DNA from: Clostridiales bacterium UBA5446
GTDB lineage: Bacteria > Bacillota > Clostridia > Oscillospirales > Oscillospiraceae
DNA length: 9,174 bases
Direction: 5' to 3'
Assembly (NCBI GenBank): GCA_002427465.1
Contig: DIRC01000038.1
Coordinates: forward strand, 4,303-13,476
Both the position numbers and the translations under genes were made by a program. The notes under the pieces were generated by a model. The model made no database searches and was not told where the DNA came from. It saw only the letters and a program-made list of their open reading frames with translations. Shown in pieces: positions 1-7,804 of the stretch (its first letter is position 1; every line of letters begins with the position of its first letter).

Positions 1-1705
1 CTATTACGATTATTATCAGCCGGAGGCTTATCTCCCCCATACGGATACCTATATTGAAAAGGATTCCAGCATTAACGACGAGATAGAGCGGCTGCGCCAC
101 AGCGCCACGTCCAGCCTGTCCGAGCGGCGGGATGTGATCGTGGTGTCGTCGGTGAGCTGCATATACGGACTGGGTGATCCCATAGACTATGCCAGCATGG
201 TGATTTCCCTGCGGCCCGGCCAGCAGCGGGACAGGGACGAGCTGCTAAAGAAGCTGATTGAGATCAGGTACGAGCGGAACGACATTGCCTTCGACCGGAA
301 TATGTTCCGGGTCAGGGGCGATACCATTGAAATCTTTCCCGTCTACGCCTATGACAAGGCGATCAGAGTGGAGTTTTTCGGTGATGAGATCGACAGGATT
401 TCCGAAATCAATGTGGTGACCGGACAGCCGACGCGCACCCTGGGACACGTGGCTATCTATCCGGCGTCCCATTACGTGACGACGAAGGAAAAAATGGAAT
501 CCGCCATTCGGGAAATCCGGCGGGAATGCGACGAGCGCATCCGCTGTTTTAAATCACAGGATAAGCTGCTTGAGGCACAGCGGATCGAGCAGCGCACCAA
601 TTTCGATATTGAAATGATCCAGGAACTGGGTTACTGCAGCGGGATAGAAAACTACAGCCGCATTATCTCCAACCGGGCGCCGGGCAGCGCGCCCATGACG
701 CTGCTGGACTATTTTCCCAAGGATTTCATCCTGTTTATCGACGAATCCCATGTGACGCTTCCCCAGGTGAGGGCGATGTACAAGGGCGACCGCTCACGTA
801 AGGAAACCCTGGTGAATTACGGTTTTCGCCTGCCCTCGGCCTTTGATAACAGGCCACTTAAATTCGAGGAGTTTCAGTCCAGGATAGGCCAAACCATTTA
901 TGTTTCGGCAACGCCCGGGGAGTATGAGCGCCAGCGCTCCGGTCAGATCGCAGAGCAGATCATCAGGCCAACGGGACTGCTGGATCCGGAGATATCTGTG
1001 CGCCCGGTGGAAGGCCAGATAGACGACATGATCGGGGAAATCAACGCCAGGGTCGAAAAGAACCAGCGCACCCTCGTCACGGCGCTGACTAAGAAAATGG
1101 CGGAGGATCTGGCGGCATATCTGACTGCGGCGGGCGTCAGATGCCGCTATATGCACCATGATATCGGCACGATAGAGCGCATGGAGATCATCCGGGACCT
1201 GAGGCTGGGAGAATTCGACGCCCTGGTGGGGATAAACCTTCTGAGAGAGGGCCTTGATCTGCCGGAGGTGTCTCTGGTAACGATCCTTGACGCGGATAAG
1301 GAGGGCTTTCTTCGTTCCGAAACCTCTCTCATCCAGACCATCGGGCGCGCAGCCAGGAACGCCGACGGGCTGGTAATTATGTACGCGGACACGGTCACGC
1401 CGTCCATGAGGGCCGCCATATCCGAGACGGAGCGCAGGCGGGCAAAGCAGCAGGCCTATAATGAGGCTCATGGGATAGTGCCGAAGACAATAATAAAGAG
1501 TATACGCGACATTATAGAGATATCCTCCGGCGTTGAGGATGCGTCCGTGAACAGGGCGGACGGAGTCAGAATGACGGAAAAGGAGCGCCGGGCCGAAATA
1601 GAGAAGTTGGAAAAGAAGATGCGAGAGGCGGCCAGGCTTCTGGAGTTTGAATATGCCGCGGCCCTGCGGGATCAGATCATCAAACTGAGGGGTGAAAAAT
1701 CATGA
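1..1705 (+). CDS. uvrB: UvrABC excinuclease subunit B, 5' end missing
   Basis: UvrB is the damage-verifying helicase-like subunit of nucleotide excision repair; it is loaded by UvrA and then recruits UvrC for incision. The reading frame is open from the first bases of the window, and 567 residues are present. The fragment opens on the tyrosine-rich beta-hairpin (YYDYYQPEAY) that probes the DNA strand. In characterised UvrB proteins this lies near residue 92, so roughly 90 residues with the Walker A site are missing only because the window starts here. Visible motifs in order are DESH (Walker B, 740-751), SATPGEYE (about 904-927), REGLDLPEVSL (about 1241-1273), QTIGRAARN (1334-1360) and a C-terminal UVR domain (about 1595-1693) that contacts UvrC. 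The inferred full length of about 658 residues is normal. Its TGA overlaps the next start codon (ATGA, 1702-1705), which suggests translational coupling. Confidence 0.98.
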   Translation, partial: YYDYYQPEAYLPHTDTYIEKDSSINDEIERLRHSATSSLSERRDVIVVSSVSCIYGLGDPIDYASMVISLRPGQQRDRDELLKKLIEIRYERNDIAFDRNMFRVRGDTIEIFPVYAYDKAIRVEFFGDEIDRISEINVVTGQPTRTLGHVAIYPASHYVTTKEKMESAIREIRRECDERIRCFKSQDKLLEAQRIEQRTNFDIEMIQELGYCSGIENYSRIISNRAPGSAPMTLLDYFPKDFILFIDESHVTLPQVRAMYKGDRSRKETLVNYGFRLPSAFDNRPLKFEEFQSRIGQTIYVSATPGEYERQRSGQIAEQIIRPTGLLDPEISVRPVEGQIDDMIGEINARVEKNQRTLVTALTKKMAEDLAAYLTAAGVRCRYMHHDIGTIERMEIIRDLRLGEFDALVGINLLREGLDLPEVSLVTILDADKEGFLRSETSLIQTIGRAARNADGLVIMYADTVTPSMRAAISETERRRAKQQAYNEAHGIVPKTIIKSIRDIIEISSGVEDASVNRADGVRMTEKERRAEIEKLEKKMREAARLLEFEYAAALRDQIIKLRGEKS

Positions 1706-2985
1706 AAAGAAAACTGCCTGTCCTTGTGGCCGCAGCAGTGCTGACGCTGATTCTCAGTGCCTGTGGAACAAATCCGACCCCAGCCGATACGCCGGCCGGA
1801 ACGGAGGCCGTCACGACGCCGGAACCCACCCCGGAACCCACCCCGGAACCCACTCCGGAGCCGACGCCCACAGTGATCAGCCTGACGCTGGCCGGGGACA
1901 TTGTGATGCACGCGCCCTTAAACGACGAGGCGAAGACTGAAGGCGGCAGCTATGATTACACGCCTTTATTTGAAGATGTTGCCCACTATGTTTCCGATGC
2001 GGACTATGCCCTTTGCTGTATGGAAACCGTTTTTACGGGGGACGGGGTGTATACCGGCTATCCCACTTTCCATTCCCCGGACGAGCTGGCGTATTCCCTC
2101 AGGGAAGTGGGCTTTGATCTCATCAATACCGCCAGCAACCATGCCATGGACGGCTGGCAAAGCGGGCTGATCCGGACTCTTGATGTGCTTGATGCGGCGG
2201 GGCTGGATCATGTCGGCACCTACCGGACACAGGCGGAACGGGACGAAAACAGCGGTATAATTGTCAAGGATATCAACGGCGTTACCATCGCGTTTCTGGA
2301 TTATACCTATGGGACAAACGGGTTTCCCGTCACGGATATGGCCTATGCCCTGAACGTGTATTATATCGACTATTTGGATTGGTTCACCAAGATCGACTAC
2401 CAGATGATCGATGCGGATATGGAGGCGGCGCGGCAGCTGGGTACGGACCTGATCGCCGTGACCGTCCACTGGGGCGGGGAGTATATTACCGGTTCCACCC
2501 AGCAGCAGCGGGATTTTGCCGACTATCTCTTTGCCCAGGGGGCGGATATTGTAATCGGCGGGCATCCCCACGTGCCGGAGCCGATTGAGCTGCGCACGGT
2601 GACCGGCGAAGACGGGACCGAGCGGACGGGATTTCTGTGCTATTGCCTGGGCAATCTCCTGTCCTCCATGAACGACTCTTATACCGACCTTTCAGCCATG
2701 GTACAGCTGGAGATCACCAAGGACCCGGCTACCGGCAAGGCTGGGATTACCGGCTGCGGGTATGTCCCGATGGTTATGGTCGACCTTTCGGACTATGGCG
2801 TGTACAGCGACGAGTGGCGTTTCCGGCTCTGGGATCTGCGAGGGGCGATTGCGGATTATGAGGCGGGGGATGACCGGGGCGTGATTACCAACTATATGTA
2901 TGAATCCTTCAAGCAGGATCTTGAAAGCTGCAGGCGGATATTCGGCGGGCTGGAAGCCCCTATGGATGAGACCGGAGGTAACTGA
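1702..2985 (+). CDS. CapA-family (PGA_cap) metallophosphatase-like lipoprotein
   Basis: This 427-residue exported protein belongs to the CapA/PgsA-like family, whose founding members take part in poly-gamma-glutamate capsule synthesis; most clostridial members have no proven substrate. Residues 1-21 form a lipoprotein signal: positively charged MKRK, a hydrophobic stretch, then the lipobox LSAC with Cys21. A Thr/Pro/Glu-rich spacer with four PEPT repeats (residues 40-55) probably holds the domain off the membrane. The globular domain starts near residue 58 and carries candidate metal-site motifs of the calcineurin-like fold: GDIVMH (Asp66), METV (Glu108), SNH (Asn146-His147), VHWGGEY (His256) and GGHPHV (His288, His290), followed by CLGN. 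A good ribosome binding site, GAGGGGTG at 1687-1694, lies 7 nt before the ATG. The gene sits between uvrB and polA in an apparent repair operon, with no functional reason that I can see. Family assignment is firm; a capsule role is not supported by the neighbourhood. Confidence 0.9.
   Translation: MKRKLPVLVAAAVLTLILSACGTNPTPADTPAGTEAVTTPEPTPEPTPEPTPEPTPTVISLTLAGDIVMHAPLNDEAKTEGGSYDYTPLFEDVAHYVSDADYALCCMETVFTGDGVYTGYPTFHSPDELAYSLREVGFDLINTASNHAMDGWQSGLIRTLDVLDAAGLDHVGTYRTQAERDENSGIIVKDINGVTIAFLDYTYGTNGFPVTDMAYALNVYYIDYLDWFTKIDYQMIDADMEAARQLGTDLIAVTVHWGGEYITGSTQQQRDFADYLFAQGADIVIGGHPHVPEPIELRTVTGEDGTERTGFLCYCLGNLLSSMNDSYTDLSAMVQLEITKDPATGKAGITGCGYVPMVMVDLSDYGVYSDEWRFRLWDLRGAIADYEAGDDRGVITNYMYESFKQDLESCRRIFGGLEAPMDETGGN
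1819..1866 (+). repeat. Four 12-bp tandem repeats encoding PEPT
   Basis: Four consecutive 12-bp units in frame: CCGGAACCCACC twice, then CCGGAACCCACT, then CCGGAGCCGACG. Each encodes Pro-Glu-Pro-Thr. The first three differ by at most one base, while the fourth has diverged at synonymous sites. The block forms the flexible spacer after the lipidated cysteine of the CapA-like protein. The near-identity of the first units means copy number could change by slippage without breaking the frame. Confidence 0.95.
2974..2979 (+). promoter_or_regulatory. Ribosome binding site fixing the polA start
   Basis: GGAGGT lies inside the last codons of the capA-like gene, 10 nt before the ATG at 2990. It supports that ATG, whose product begins MKLMILDGNS, as the true polA start. 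An in-frame ATG 90 nt upstream would lie well inside the preceding gene and would add 30 residues unlike any PolA N-terminus. Confidence 0.85.
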
Positions 2986-2989
2986 CGAT

Positions 2990-5539
2990 ATGAAGCTGAT
3001 GATATTGGATGGAAACAGCATATTAAACAGGGCGTATTACGGAGTGCGCCCGCTGACCGCGCCGGACGGGACGCCCACCAATGCGGTATATGGTTTTATG
3101 ACCATTCTGCAGAAGCTGTTGGAGGAGGAGGCGCCGGACGCGGTGTGTGTTGCCTTCGATCTTCCCCAGCCCACGTTCCGCCACGAAATGTACAGCGGAT
3201 ATAAGGCCCAGAGAAAGCCCATGCCGGACGATCTGGCGATCCAGGTACCCATTCTTAAGAAGCTGCTGGACGCCATGAAGCTCATGCGGCTTGAGGCTGG
3301 CGGCTATGAGGCGGACGACATTCTTGGCGCCGTGAGCAAAAAATGCGGTGCGGCGGGGGACGACTGTGTCATCGTCACCGGTGATAAGGACAGCTTTCAG
3401 CTCATTACGGAAACCACCCATATCCGCCATGTGAAAACCCGGCTTGGTCAAACAGAGACCATCGAATACGATATTCCCCGGTTTACGGAGGAATATGGTT
3501 TTTTGCCAAACCTGATGATTGACCTGAAAGCTCTTATGGGCGATCCCAGCGACAATATTCCCGGTGTGAAGGGGATAGGCGAAAAGACGGCGATGGATCT
3601 TGTCCGGCGGTTTGGTTCAATTGACAAGATATACGGGCAGCTTCCCGAGCTGGATATTAAAGACAGTATTCGAAAAAAGCTGATGGAAGGTGAAGCTCAG
3701 GCGAGACTCTCCTACAGCCTTGCCCGGATTGATACGGACGCGCCGGTGAAGATGAGGCCCGAGGACGCCGGCAGAGCGGATTTTACCTCACCAGGGCTGT
3801 ACGACCTGCTGAACAGCCTCGGATTTAATAAATTCATCGCCCAGTGGCAGTTGACTCCTGGGGAGAAGGCGGCTGCCCAGGCGGCGCGGGACGCTCTGGA
3901 TTATATTGAAGGCGCCGGAATGGAAGATGTGATTCATGCCGTAAAGAATGCGGAATACCTTTCCGTTCTTGCCGGGGACGGCCTGGACACCCTGGAGCTT
4001 TGTGACGGAAAGAAAATATACACCGTGGGCTGGGCAGGATTCGACGGGGATTATCATGCGCTGTTGAAAGCGGTTTTTTCAGAGGACGTCAAGAAAGTGT
4101 CCCATAACGTGAAGGATCTGATGTCACAGCTTTTGGCGGAAGGGCTGGATACCGGAGGCTTTATTTTTGACACAGCGCTTGCGGCCTATCTCCTGGATCC
4201 TACGGAGACCAATTATACGCTTTCCCGAATTTCCCCGCGTTTTTTGGAAAAGAGTCTTCCGGACGTTCAGGCGGCCTTTGAGCTGTATCCGGTACTGAAG
4301 CAAAAGTTAACGGAAATTCAGGCGGAAAAGCTGTATTTTGAAACGGAGCTGCCCCTGTGCCAGGTTTTGGCCGAGATGGAGCATACCGGGTTTCTGGTGG
4401 ACCGAAAAGCGCTGTTCGAATACGGCGAGGGGCTGAAGGCCGGGATCGACAGTCTTCAGGCCGAGATATGGCGCCAGGCGGGGCAGGAATTCAACATCAA
4501 TTCTCCGAAGCAGCTTGGGGAGATTCTTTTTGATGTGCTTATGCTGCCGCCGGGAAAGAAAACAAAAACCGGCTGGAGCACAAACGCCGACGAGCTGGAA
4601 AAGCTGCGGGGAAAGCATCCGGTCATTCAGTACATTTTGGACTATCGTGAGCTTACCAAACTAAAATCCACTTATGCGGACGGGCTTTTAAAGGTCATGT
4701 CTTCAGACGGCCGGATACACACGAATTTCCGTATGACCGTCACCGCCACCGGGCGGCTGTCCAGTACGGAGCCAAACCTTCAGAATATCCCCATCCGAAA
4801 GGAGCTGGGCGGGGAGATCAGAAAAATGTTTGTCGCCGCGCCGGGGATGTGTCTGGTGGATGCGGACTACAGCCAGATTGAGCTGCGGCTTCTGTCTCAT
4901 ATCTCCGGCGATGAAACCATGATCAAGGCGTTTCTGGACGGGGAAGACATCCATCGGGTAACGGCGTCCCAGGTTTTCAACATACCCCTTGAGGAGGTAA
5001 CCGCCCTTCAGCGCGGCCAGGCCAAGGCGGTTAATTTCGGAATCATATACGGGATATCCGCGTTTTCACTGTCCCAGGATATCGGCGTCTGGCCCAGCGA
5101 GGCCAAGGCGTATATCGATGCCTATCTGGGGAAATACCATGGCGTCCGCGATTATATGGAGACCGTCATAGCCGAAGCCAAGCGTGACGGATATGTCAAA
5201 ACTCTTTATGGCCGCCGCCGCCCCCTTCCGGAGCTGAAATCCGCCAACTACAATACCCGCAGCTTTGGAGAGCGGGTGGCGCGCAATATGCCCATTCAGG
5301 GTACTGCGGCGGACATTATTAAATTGGCGATGGTCAATGCCCACAGGCGGTTTAAGGCGGAAGGCCTGAAATCAAGGCTGATACTCCAGGTCCATGACGA
5401 ACTCATCGCGGAATGTCCGGAGGAGGAAGCGGAAACCGCCGCCCGCATACTTAGGGAGGAGATGGAGAATGTCGCCAGCCTCTCGGTGCCTCTGACGGCC
5501 GAGGCCGGTATCGGCAGATCCTGGGCGGAGGCGCATTGA
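2990..5539 (+). CDS. polA: DNA polymerase I, proofreading site lost
   Basis: DNA polymerase I fills gaps and removes RNA primers in repair and lagging-strand synthesis. The 849-residue protein has three parts. The 5'-nuclease (about 1-290) shows Asp7, EADD (107-110), GDKD (131-134) and GDPSDNIPG (184-192, followed by a helix-hairpin-helix). The middle region (about 300-455) matches the 3'-5' exonuclease fold by position, but the metal-binding DxE motif is absent (around 325-333 the sequence is SVLAGDGLD) and the late catalytic Asp is not evident, so proofreading is probably absent, as in Bacillus and Thermus enzymes. The polymerase domain has motif A VDADYSQIE (623-631, catalytic Asp626), the O-helix with Lys679, Phe683 and Tyr687, and motif C QVHDE (800-804, Asp803-Glu804). 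Phe683 at the sugar-sensing position predicts discrimination against dideoxynucleotides. It begins 4 nt after the capA-like stop and ends 1 nt before the next gene. Confidence 0.98.
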   Translation: MKLMILDGNSILNRAYYGVRPLTAPDGTPTNAVYGFMTILQKLLEEEAPDAVCVAFDLPQPTFRHEMYSGYKAQRKPMPDDLAIQVPILKKLLDAMKLMRLEAGGYEADDILGAVSKKCGAAGDDCVIVTGDKDSFQLITETTHIRHVKTRLGQTETIEYDIPRFTEEYGFLPNLMIDLKALMGDPSDNIPGVKGIGEKTAMDLVRRFGSIDKIYGQLPELDIKDSIRKKLMEGEAQARLSYSLARIDTDAPVKMRPEDAGRADFTSPGLYDLLNSLGFNKFIAQWQLTPGEKAAAQAARDALDYIEGAGMEDVIHAVKNAEYLSVLAGDGLDTLELCDGKKIYTVGWAGFDGDYHALLKAVFSEDVKKVSHNVKDLMSQLLAEGLDTGGFIFDTALAAYLLDPTETNYTLSRISPRFLEKSLPDVQAAFELYPVLKQKLTEIQAEKLYFETELPLCQVLAEMEHTGFLVDRKALFEYGEGLKAGIDSLQAEIWRQAGQEFNINSPKQLGEILFDVLMLPPGKKTKTGWSTNADELEKLRGKHPVIQYILDYRELTKLKSTYADGLLKVMSSDGRIHTNFRMTVTATGRLSSTEPNLQNIPIRKELGGEIRKMFVAAPGMCLVDADYSQIELRLLSHISGDETMIKAFLDGEDIHRVTASQVFNIPLEEVTALQRGQAKAVNFGIIYGISAFSLSQDIGVWPSEAKAYIDAYLGKYHGVRDYMETVIAEAKRDGYVKTLYGRRRPLPELKSANYNTRSFGERVARNMPIQGTAADIIKLAMVNAHRRFKAEGLKSRLILQVHDELIAECPEEEAETAARILREEMENVASLSVPLTAEAGIGRSWAEAH

Positions 5540-5540
5540 C

Positions 5541-6347
5541 ATGATTCCATTTGAGGAAGCCGCCGTTATACTGGACGAGGCCGCGGACGCCCTGCCGAGA
5601 GTGATTTTTGAAAAACTCAACGGCGGGATCAATCTGCTTCCCGCAAAGAAGACTGACGCCGATGGGCTGCTGGTCATGGGAACGTACTTTTCAGGCCAGA
5701 TGGGCCGGCATGTGGAGATCTATTACGGCTCCTTCTGCGAGGCATTTCCCGATATCAGCCACGAGGACGCAAAAAACCAACTGATCAAAACCATGAAGCA
5801 CGAACTGATCCACCATGTTGAGGGTCTGGCCTGGGACCGCAGCCTGGAAATCTGGGACGAGGCGCATAAGGCCGAGCTTCTTGCCGGGCTGTACAGCCGC
5901 CCGCTCAGCGCCGACAGCATCCTTTTCGTCTGCCAGGACAACGCCGGACTGAGCGTAATCGCACAGGGGCTTTTTCAGCTTGCGGCCACAAAGACATGCC
6001 CGATGATCAAATGCGCCTCGGCGGGATTGGCTGACAATCCTCCGGAGCATGTTTGCGAGAAGGCGGTTAGTGCCGCCGCCAGGTATGGCGCGGACATTTC
6101 AGCCTACGTTCCCAGGCGGGTTACGCGGGACATGGTGGATGCGTTCGGCGCCGTGCTCTGCATGACCCGGGAGCAGGGAGACGAGCTGGCGGCGCTTTTT
6201 CCCGCCTTTGACGCTAAGATCATGTGCCTGGGCGAAACGGATATCCAGACGCCCTTTTGGGGAGGACAGAGCGGATGGCAGAAATCCGCCGACCGGATCG
6301 CCGGAGAGATAGAATATCTGATTGATGAGCTTTGCGCGGGGGGTTAA
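5541..6347 (+). CDS. Zincin-like metallopeptidase fused to a degenerate LMW phosphotyrosine phosphatase domain
   Basis: This 268-residue protein has two recognisable halves and no signal peptide, so it is probably cytoplasmic. Residues 1 to about 118 resemble the small zincin-like metallopeptidase family (PF06262-type): HELIH at 87-91 is an HExxH zinc site, preceded by a strand with VEIYYG. Residues about 125-265 resemble a low-molecular-weight phosphotyrosine phosphatase: SILFVC leads into a P-loop and the domain ends with an amphipathic helix. The nucleophile position Cys131 is kept, but the C-x5-R-S loop reads CQDNAGLS, with Leu137 in place of the essential arginine. The usual DP general-acid pair near the end reads TP (Thr237-Pro238). 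Phosphatase activity is therefore unlikely; a binding or regulatory role is my inference. GGAGG at 5527-5531 lies 9 nt before the ATG. The gene is 1 nt after polA and 2 nt before rimI. The substrate is unknown. Confidence 0.78.
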   Translation: MIPFEEAAVILDEAADALPRVIFEKLNGGINLLPAKKTDADGLLVMGTYFSGQMGRHVEIYYGSFCEAFPDISHEDAKNQLIKTMKHELIHHVEGLAWDRSLEIWDEAHKAELLAGLYSRPLSADSILFVCQDNAGLSVIAQGLFQLAATKTCPMIKCASAGLADNPPEHVCEKAVSAAARYGADISAYVPRRVTRDMVDAFGAVLCMTREQGDELAALFPAFDAKIMCLGETDIQTPFWGGQSGWQKSADRIAGEIEYLIDELCAGG

Positions 6348-6349
6348 GG

Positions 6350-6793
6350 ATGGGTGTGATCATCCGTGAGGCAAGGATTTCCGACATTCCTGAGATAGCG
6401 GCTCTGGAAGAGCTTTGTTTCTCACTTCCCTGGACGGCTCAGGCGCTCCGGGAACAGATTCAGAGCGACAGTCATGTTTTCCTGGTGGCGGAACGGGACG
6501 GAGTCCTGGCGGGATATGCCGGGCTTCAGTATGTGCTGGACGAAGGTTATATCACAAACGTGGCGGCGGCGCCGGCGTTCCGCAGGCAGGGGATAGCATC
6601 CGCCATTATGACCGAGATGCTTTTATGGGCAAAAAAACTTGAACTGGCCTTTCTGACCCTTGAAGTGCGGGAATCGAATTCCCACGCCCGCAGGCTCTAT
6701 GAAAAGCATGGCTTCAGGGAAGTCGGAAAGCGCAGAAGCTACTATGAAAATCCCGTCGAAGATGCTATGCTGATGACAGTGTATTTGAAATGA
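6350..6793 (+). CDS. rimI: Ribosomal-protein-alanine N-acetyltransferase RimI (GNAT family)
   Basis: RimI transfers acetyl from acetyl-CoA to the N-terminal amine of ribosomal protein S18 in the founding case; related enzymes may have broader N-terminal targets. The 147-residue length is typical. It starts with MGVIIREARISDI, the usual beta1-alpha1 entry of GNAT folds. The acetyl-CoA pyrophosphate loop is RRQGIA (78-83). LTLEVRESN (102-110) supplies Glu105, and RRLYEKHGF (114-122) supplies Tyr117, the two positions implicated in catalysis in E. coli RimI. I chose the ATG at 6350 over an in-frame TTG at 6332, because the TTG lies inside the previous gene and adds only MRGGLR. A G-rich tract at 6338-6343 can serve as the ribosome binding site. 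Placement directly before tsaD is the common arrangement in Firmicutes and supports the name. Confidence 0.93.
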   Translation: MGVIIREARISDIPEIAALEELCFSLPWTAQALREQIQSDSHVFLVAERDGVLAGYAGLQYVLDEGYITNVAAAPAFRRQGIASAIMTEMLLWAKKLELAFLTLEVRESNSHARRLYEKHGFREVGKRRSYYENPVEDAMLMTVYLK

Positions 6794-6802
6794 GGCAGAC
6801 AG

Positions 6803-7804
6803 ATGATCATTCTTGCAATCGAGACTTCCTGCGATGAGACCGCCGTTGCCCTGGTGCAGGACGGCAGGAAAGTCATAACCGACCAGGTTTTTTCGCAGGC
6901 CGACCTGCACGCGGTATATGGCGGCGTCGTCCCGGAGATCGCGTCCCGGAGTCATGTGGAGGTCATTTCCCGGCTTGCCGACCGTGCCGTCGAGACTTCC
7001 GGGTTAAAAAAGCAAGACATCGACGCCGTGGCCGTGACCTATGCGCCGGGGCTGATCGGCGCGCTTTTGGTCGGAGTCAATTTCGCAAAAGCCGCCGCCT
7101 TCGCTCTGGGGGTTCCTCTGGTGCCAGTTCACCATATTCGCGGCCATATTGCCGCAAATTATCTCGCCTTTCCGGAGCTTGAGCCGCCATTCCTGTGCCT
7201 GGCGATTTCCGGCGGAAATACGCTTCTGGTGGATGTGCGCGGTTATACGGACATGCATGTCATTGGCGCCACGCGGGACGACGCGGCAGGCGAGTGCTTT
7301 GATAAAGCTGCCCGTGTTCTGGGGCTGCCGTATCCGGGGGGCAAGCCTCTGGACGAGCTGTCCCAATCCGGCAACGACGCAAAATACGCTCTGCCGGTTG
7401 GACACTTGGACGGACAGCCTTTTGAGATGAGCTTTTCCGGGCTGAAGACCGCCGTGATCAATACTGTTCACGGGGCGGAACAGCGGGGTGAGCCGCTGGA
7501 CAGGGCGTCGCTGGCGGCGTCTTTTTGCCGGGCAGTGAGCGAAAGCCTGGTTCCCAGGACGATCCAGGCCGCCCACCGGCTGGGATATGGGAAAATTGCC
7601 GTAGCCGGCGGCGTAGCGGCCAATTCAAGGCTGCGCCGTGATTTTACGCAGGCTGCGGAGAAAGCCGGCGCGCAGCTGTATATCCCGCCGCTGAAGCTCT
7701 GCGGCGATAATGCGGCTATGATCGGCAGTCAGGCATACTACGAATTCGCCGCGGGAGTACGCGGCGATACGGCGCTTAATGCTTTTGCGACAAGGGAGTT
7801 ATAA
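6803..7804 (+). CDS. tsaD: tRNA N6-adenosine threonylcarbamoyltransferase TsaD
   Basis: TsaD transfers the threonylcarbamoyl group from threonylcarbamoyl-AMP to A37 of tRNAs that read ANN codons, giving t6A; in bacteria it works with TsaB and TsaE. The 333-residue length is normal. Signature motifs of the ASKHA fold are intact: IETSCDETAVAL (6-17), VYGGVVPEIASRSH (38-51), the metal-binding HIRGH (His111 and His115), AISGGNT (134-140), TRDDAAGECFDK (157-168), FSGLKTAVIN (211-220), VAGGVAANSRLR (267-278) and CGDNAAMIG (300-308). GAGG at 6792-6795 precedes the ATG by 7 nt, and the gap after rimI is 9 nt. The partner genes tsaB and tsaE are not adjacent and must lie elsewhere. The stop codon overlaps the radC start by one base (TAATG). 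Confidence 0.97.
   Translation: MIILAIETSCDETAVALVQDGRKVITDQVFSQADLHAVYGGVVPEIASRSHVEVISRLADRAVETSGLKKQDIDAVAVTYAPGLIGALLVGVNFAKAAAFALGVPLVPVHHIRGHIAANYLAFPELEPPFLCLAISGGNTLLVDVRGYTDMHVIGATRDDAAGECFDKAARVLGLPYPGGKPLDELSQSGNDAKYALPVGHLDGQPFEMSFSGLKTAVINTVHGAEQRGEPLDRASLAASFCRAVSESLVPRTIQAAHRLGYGKIAVAGGVAANSRLRRDFTQAAEKAGAQLYIPPLKLCGDNAAMIGSQAYYEFAAGVRGDTALNAFATREL

Noticed and set aside
794..1471. Long open frame on the minus strand opposite uvrB (225 codons)
   Set aside because: It lies wholly antisense to conserved UvrB motifs, has no ribosome binding site I can support and no recognisable domain. It is a product of GC-rich codon usage, like the other antisense frames at 1966-2571, 3023-3451, 7004-7576 and elsewhere.
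2900..2989. Upstream in-frame ATG for polA
   Set aside because: It would overlap the capA-like gene by 86 bp and add 30 residues with no PolA similarity. The ATG at 2990 has a proper GGAGGT site and gives the conserved N-terminus.
6332..6349. TTG start for rimI, adding MRGGLR
   Set aside because: It lies inside the preceding gene; the ATG at 6350 gives the canonical GNAT start and usual length.
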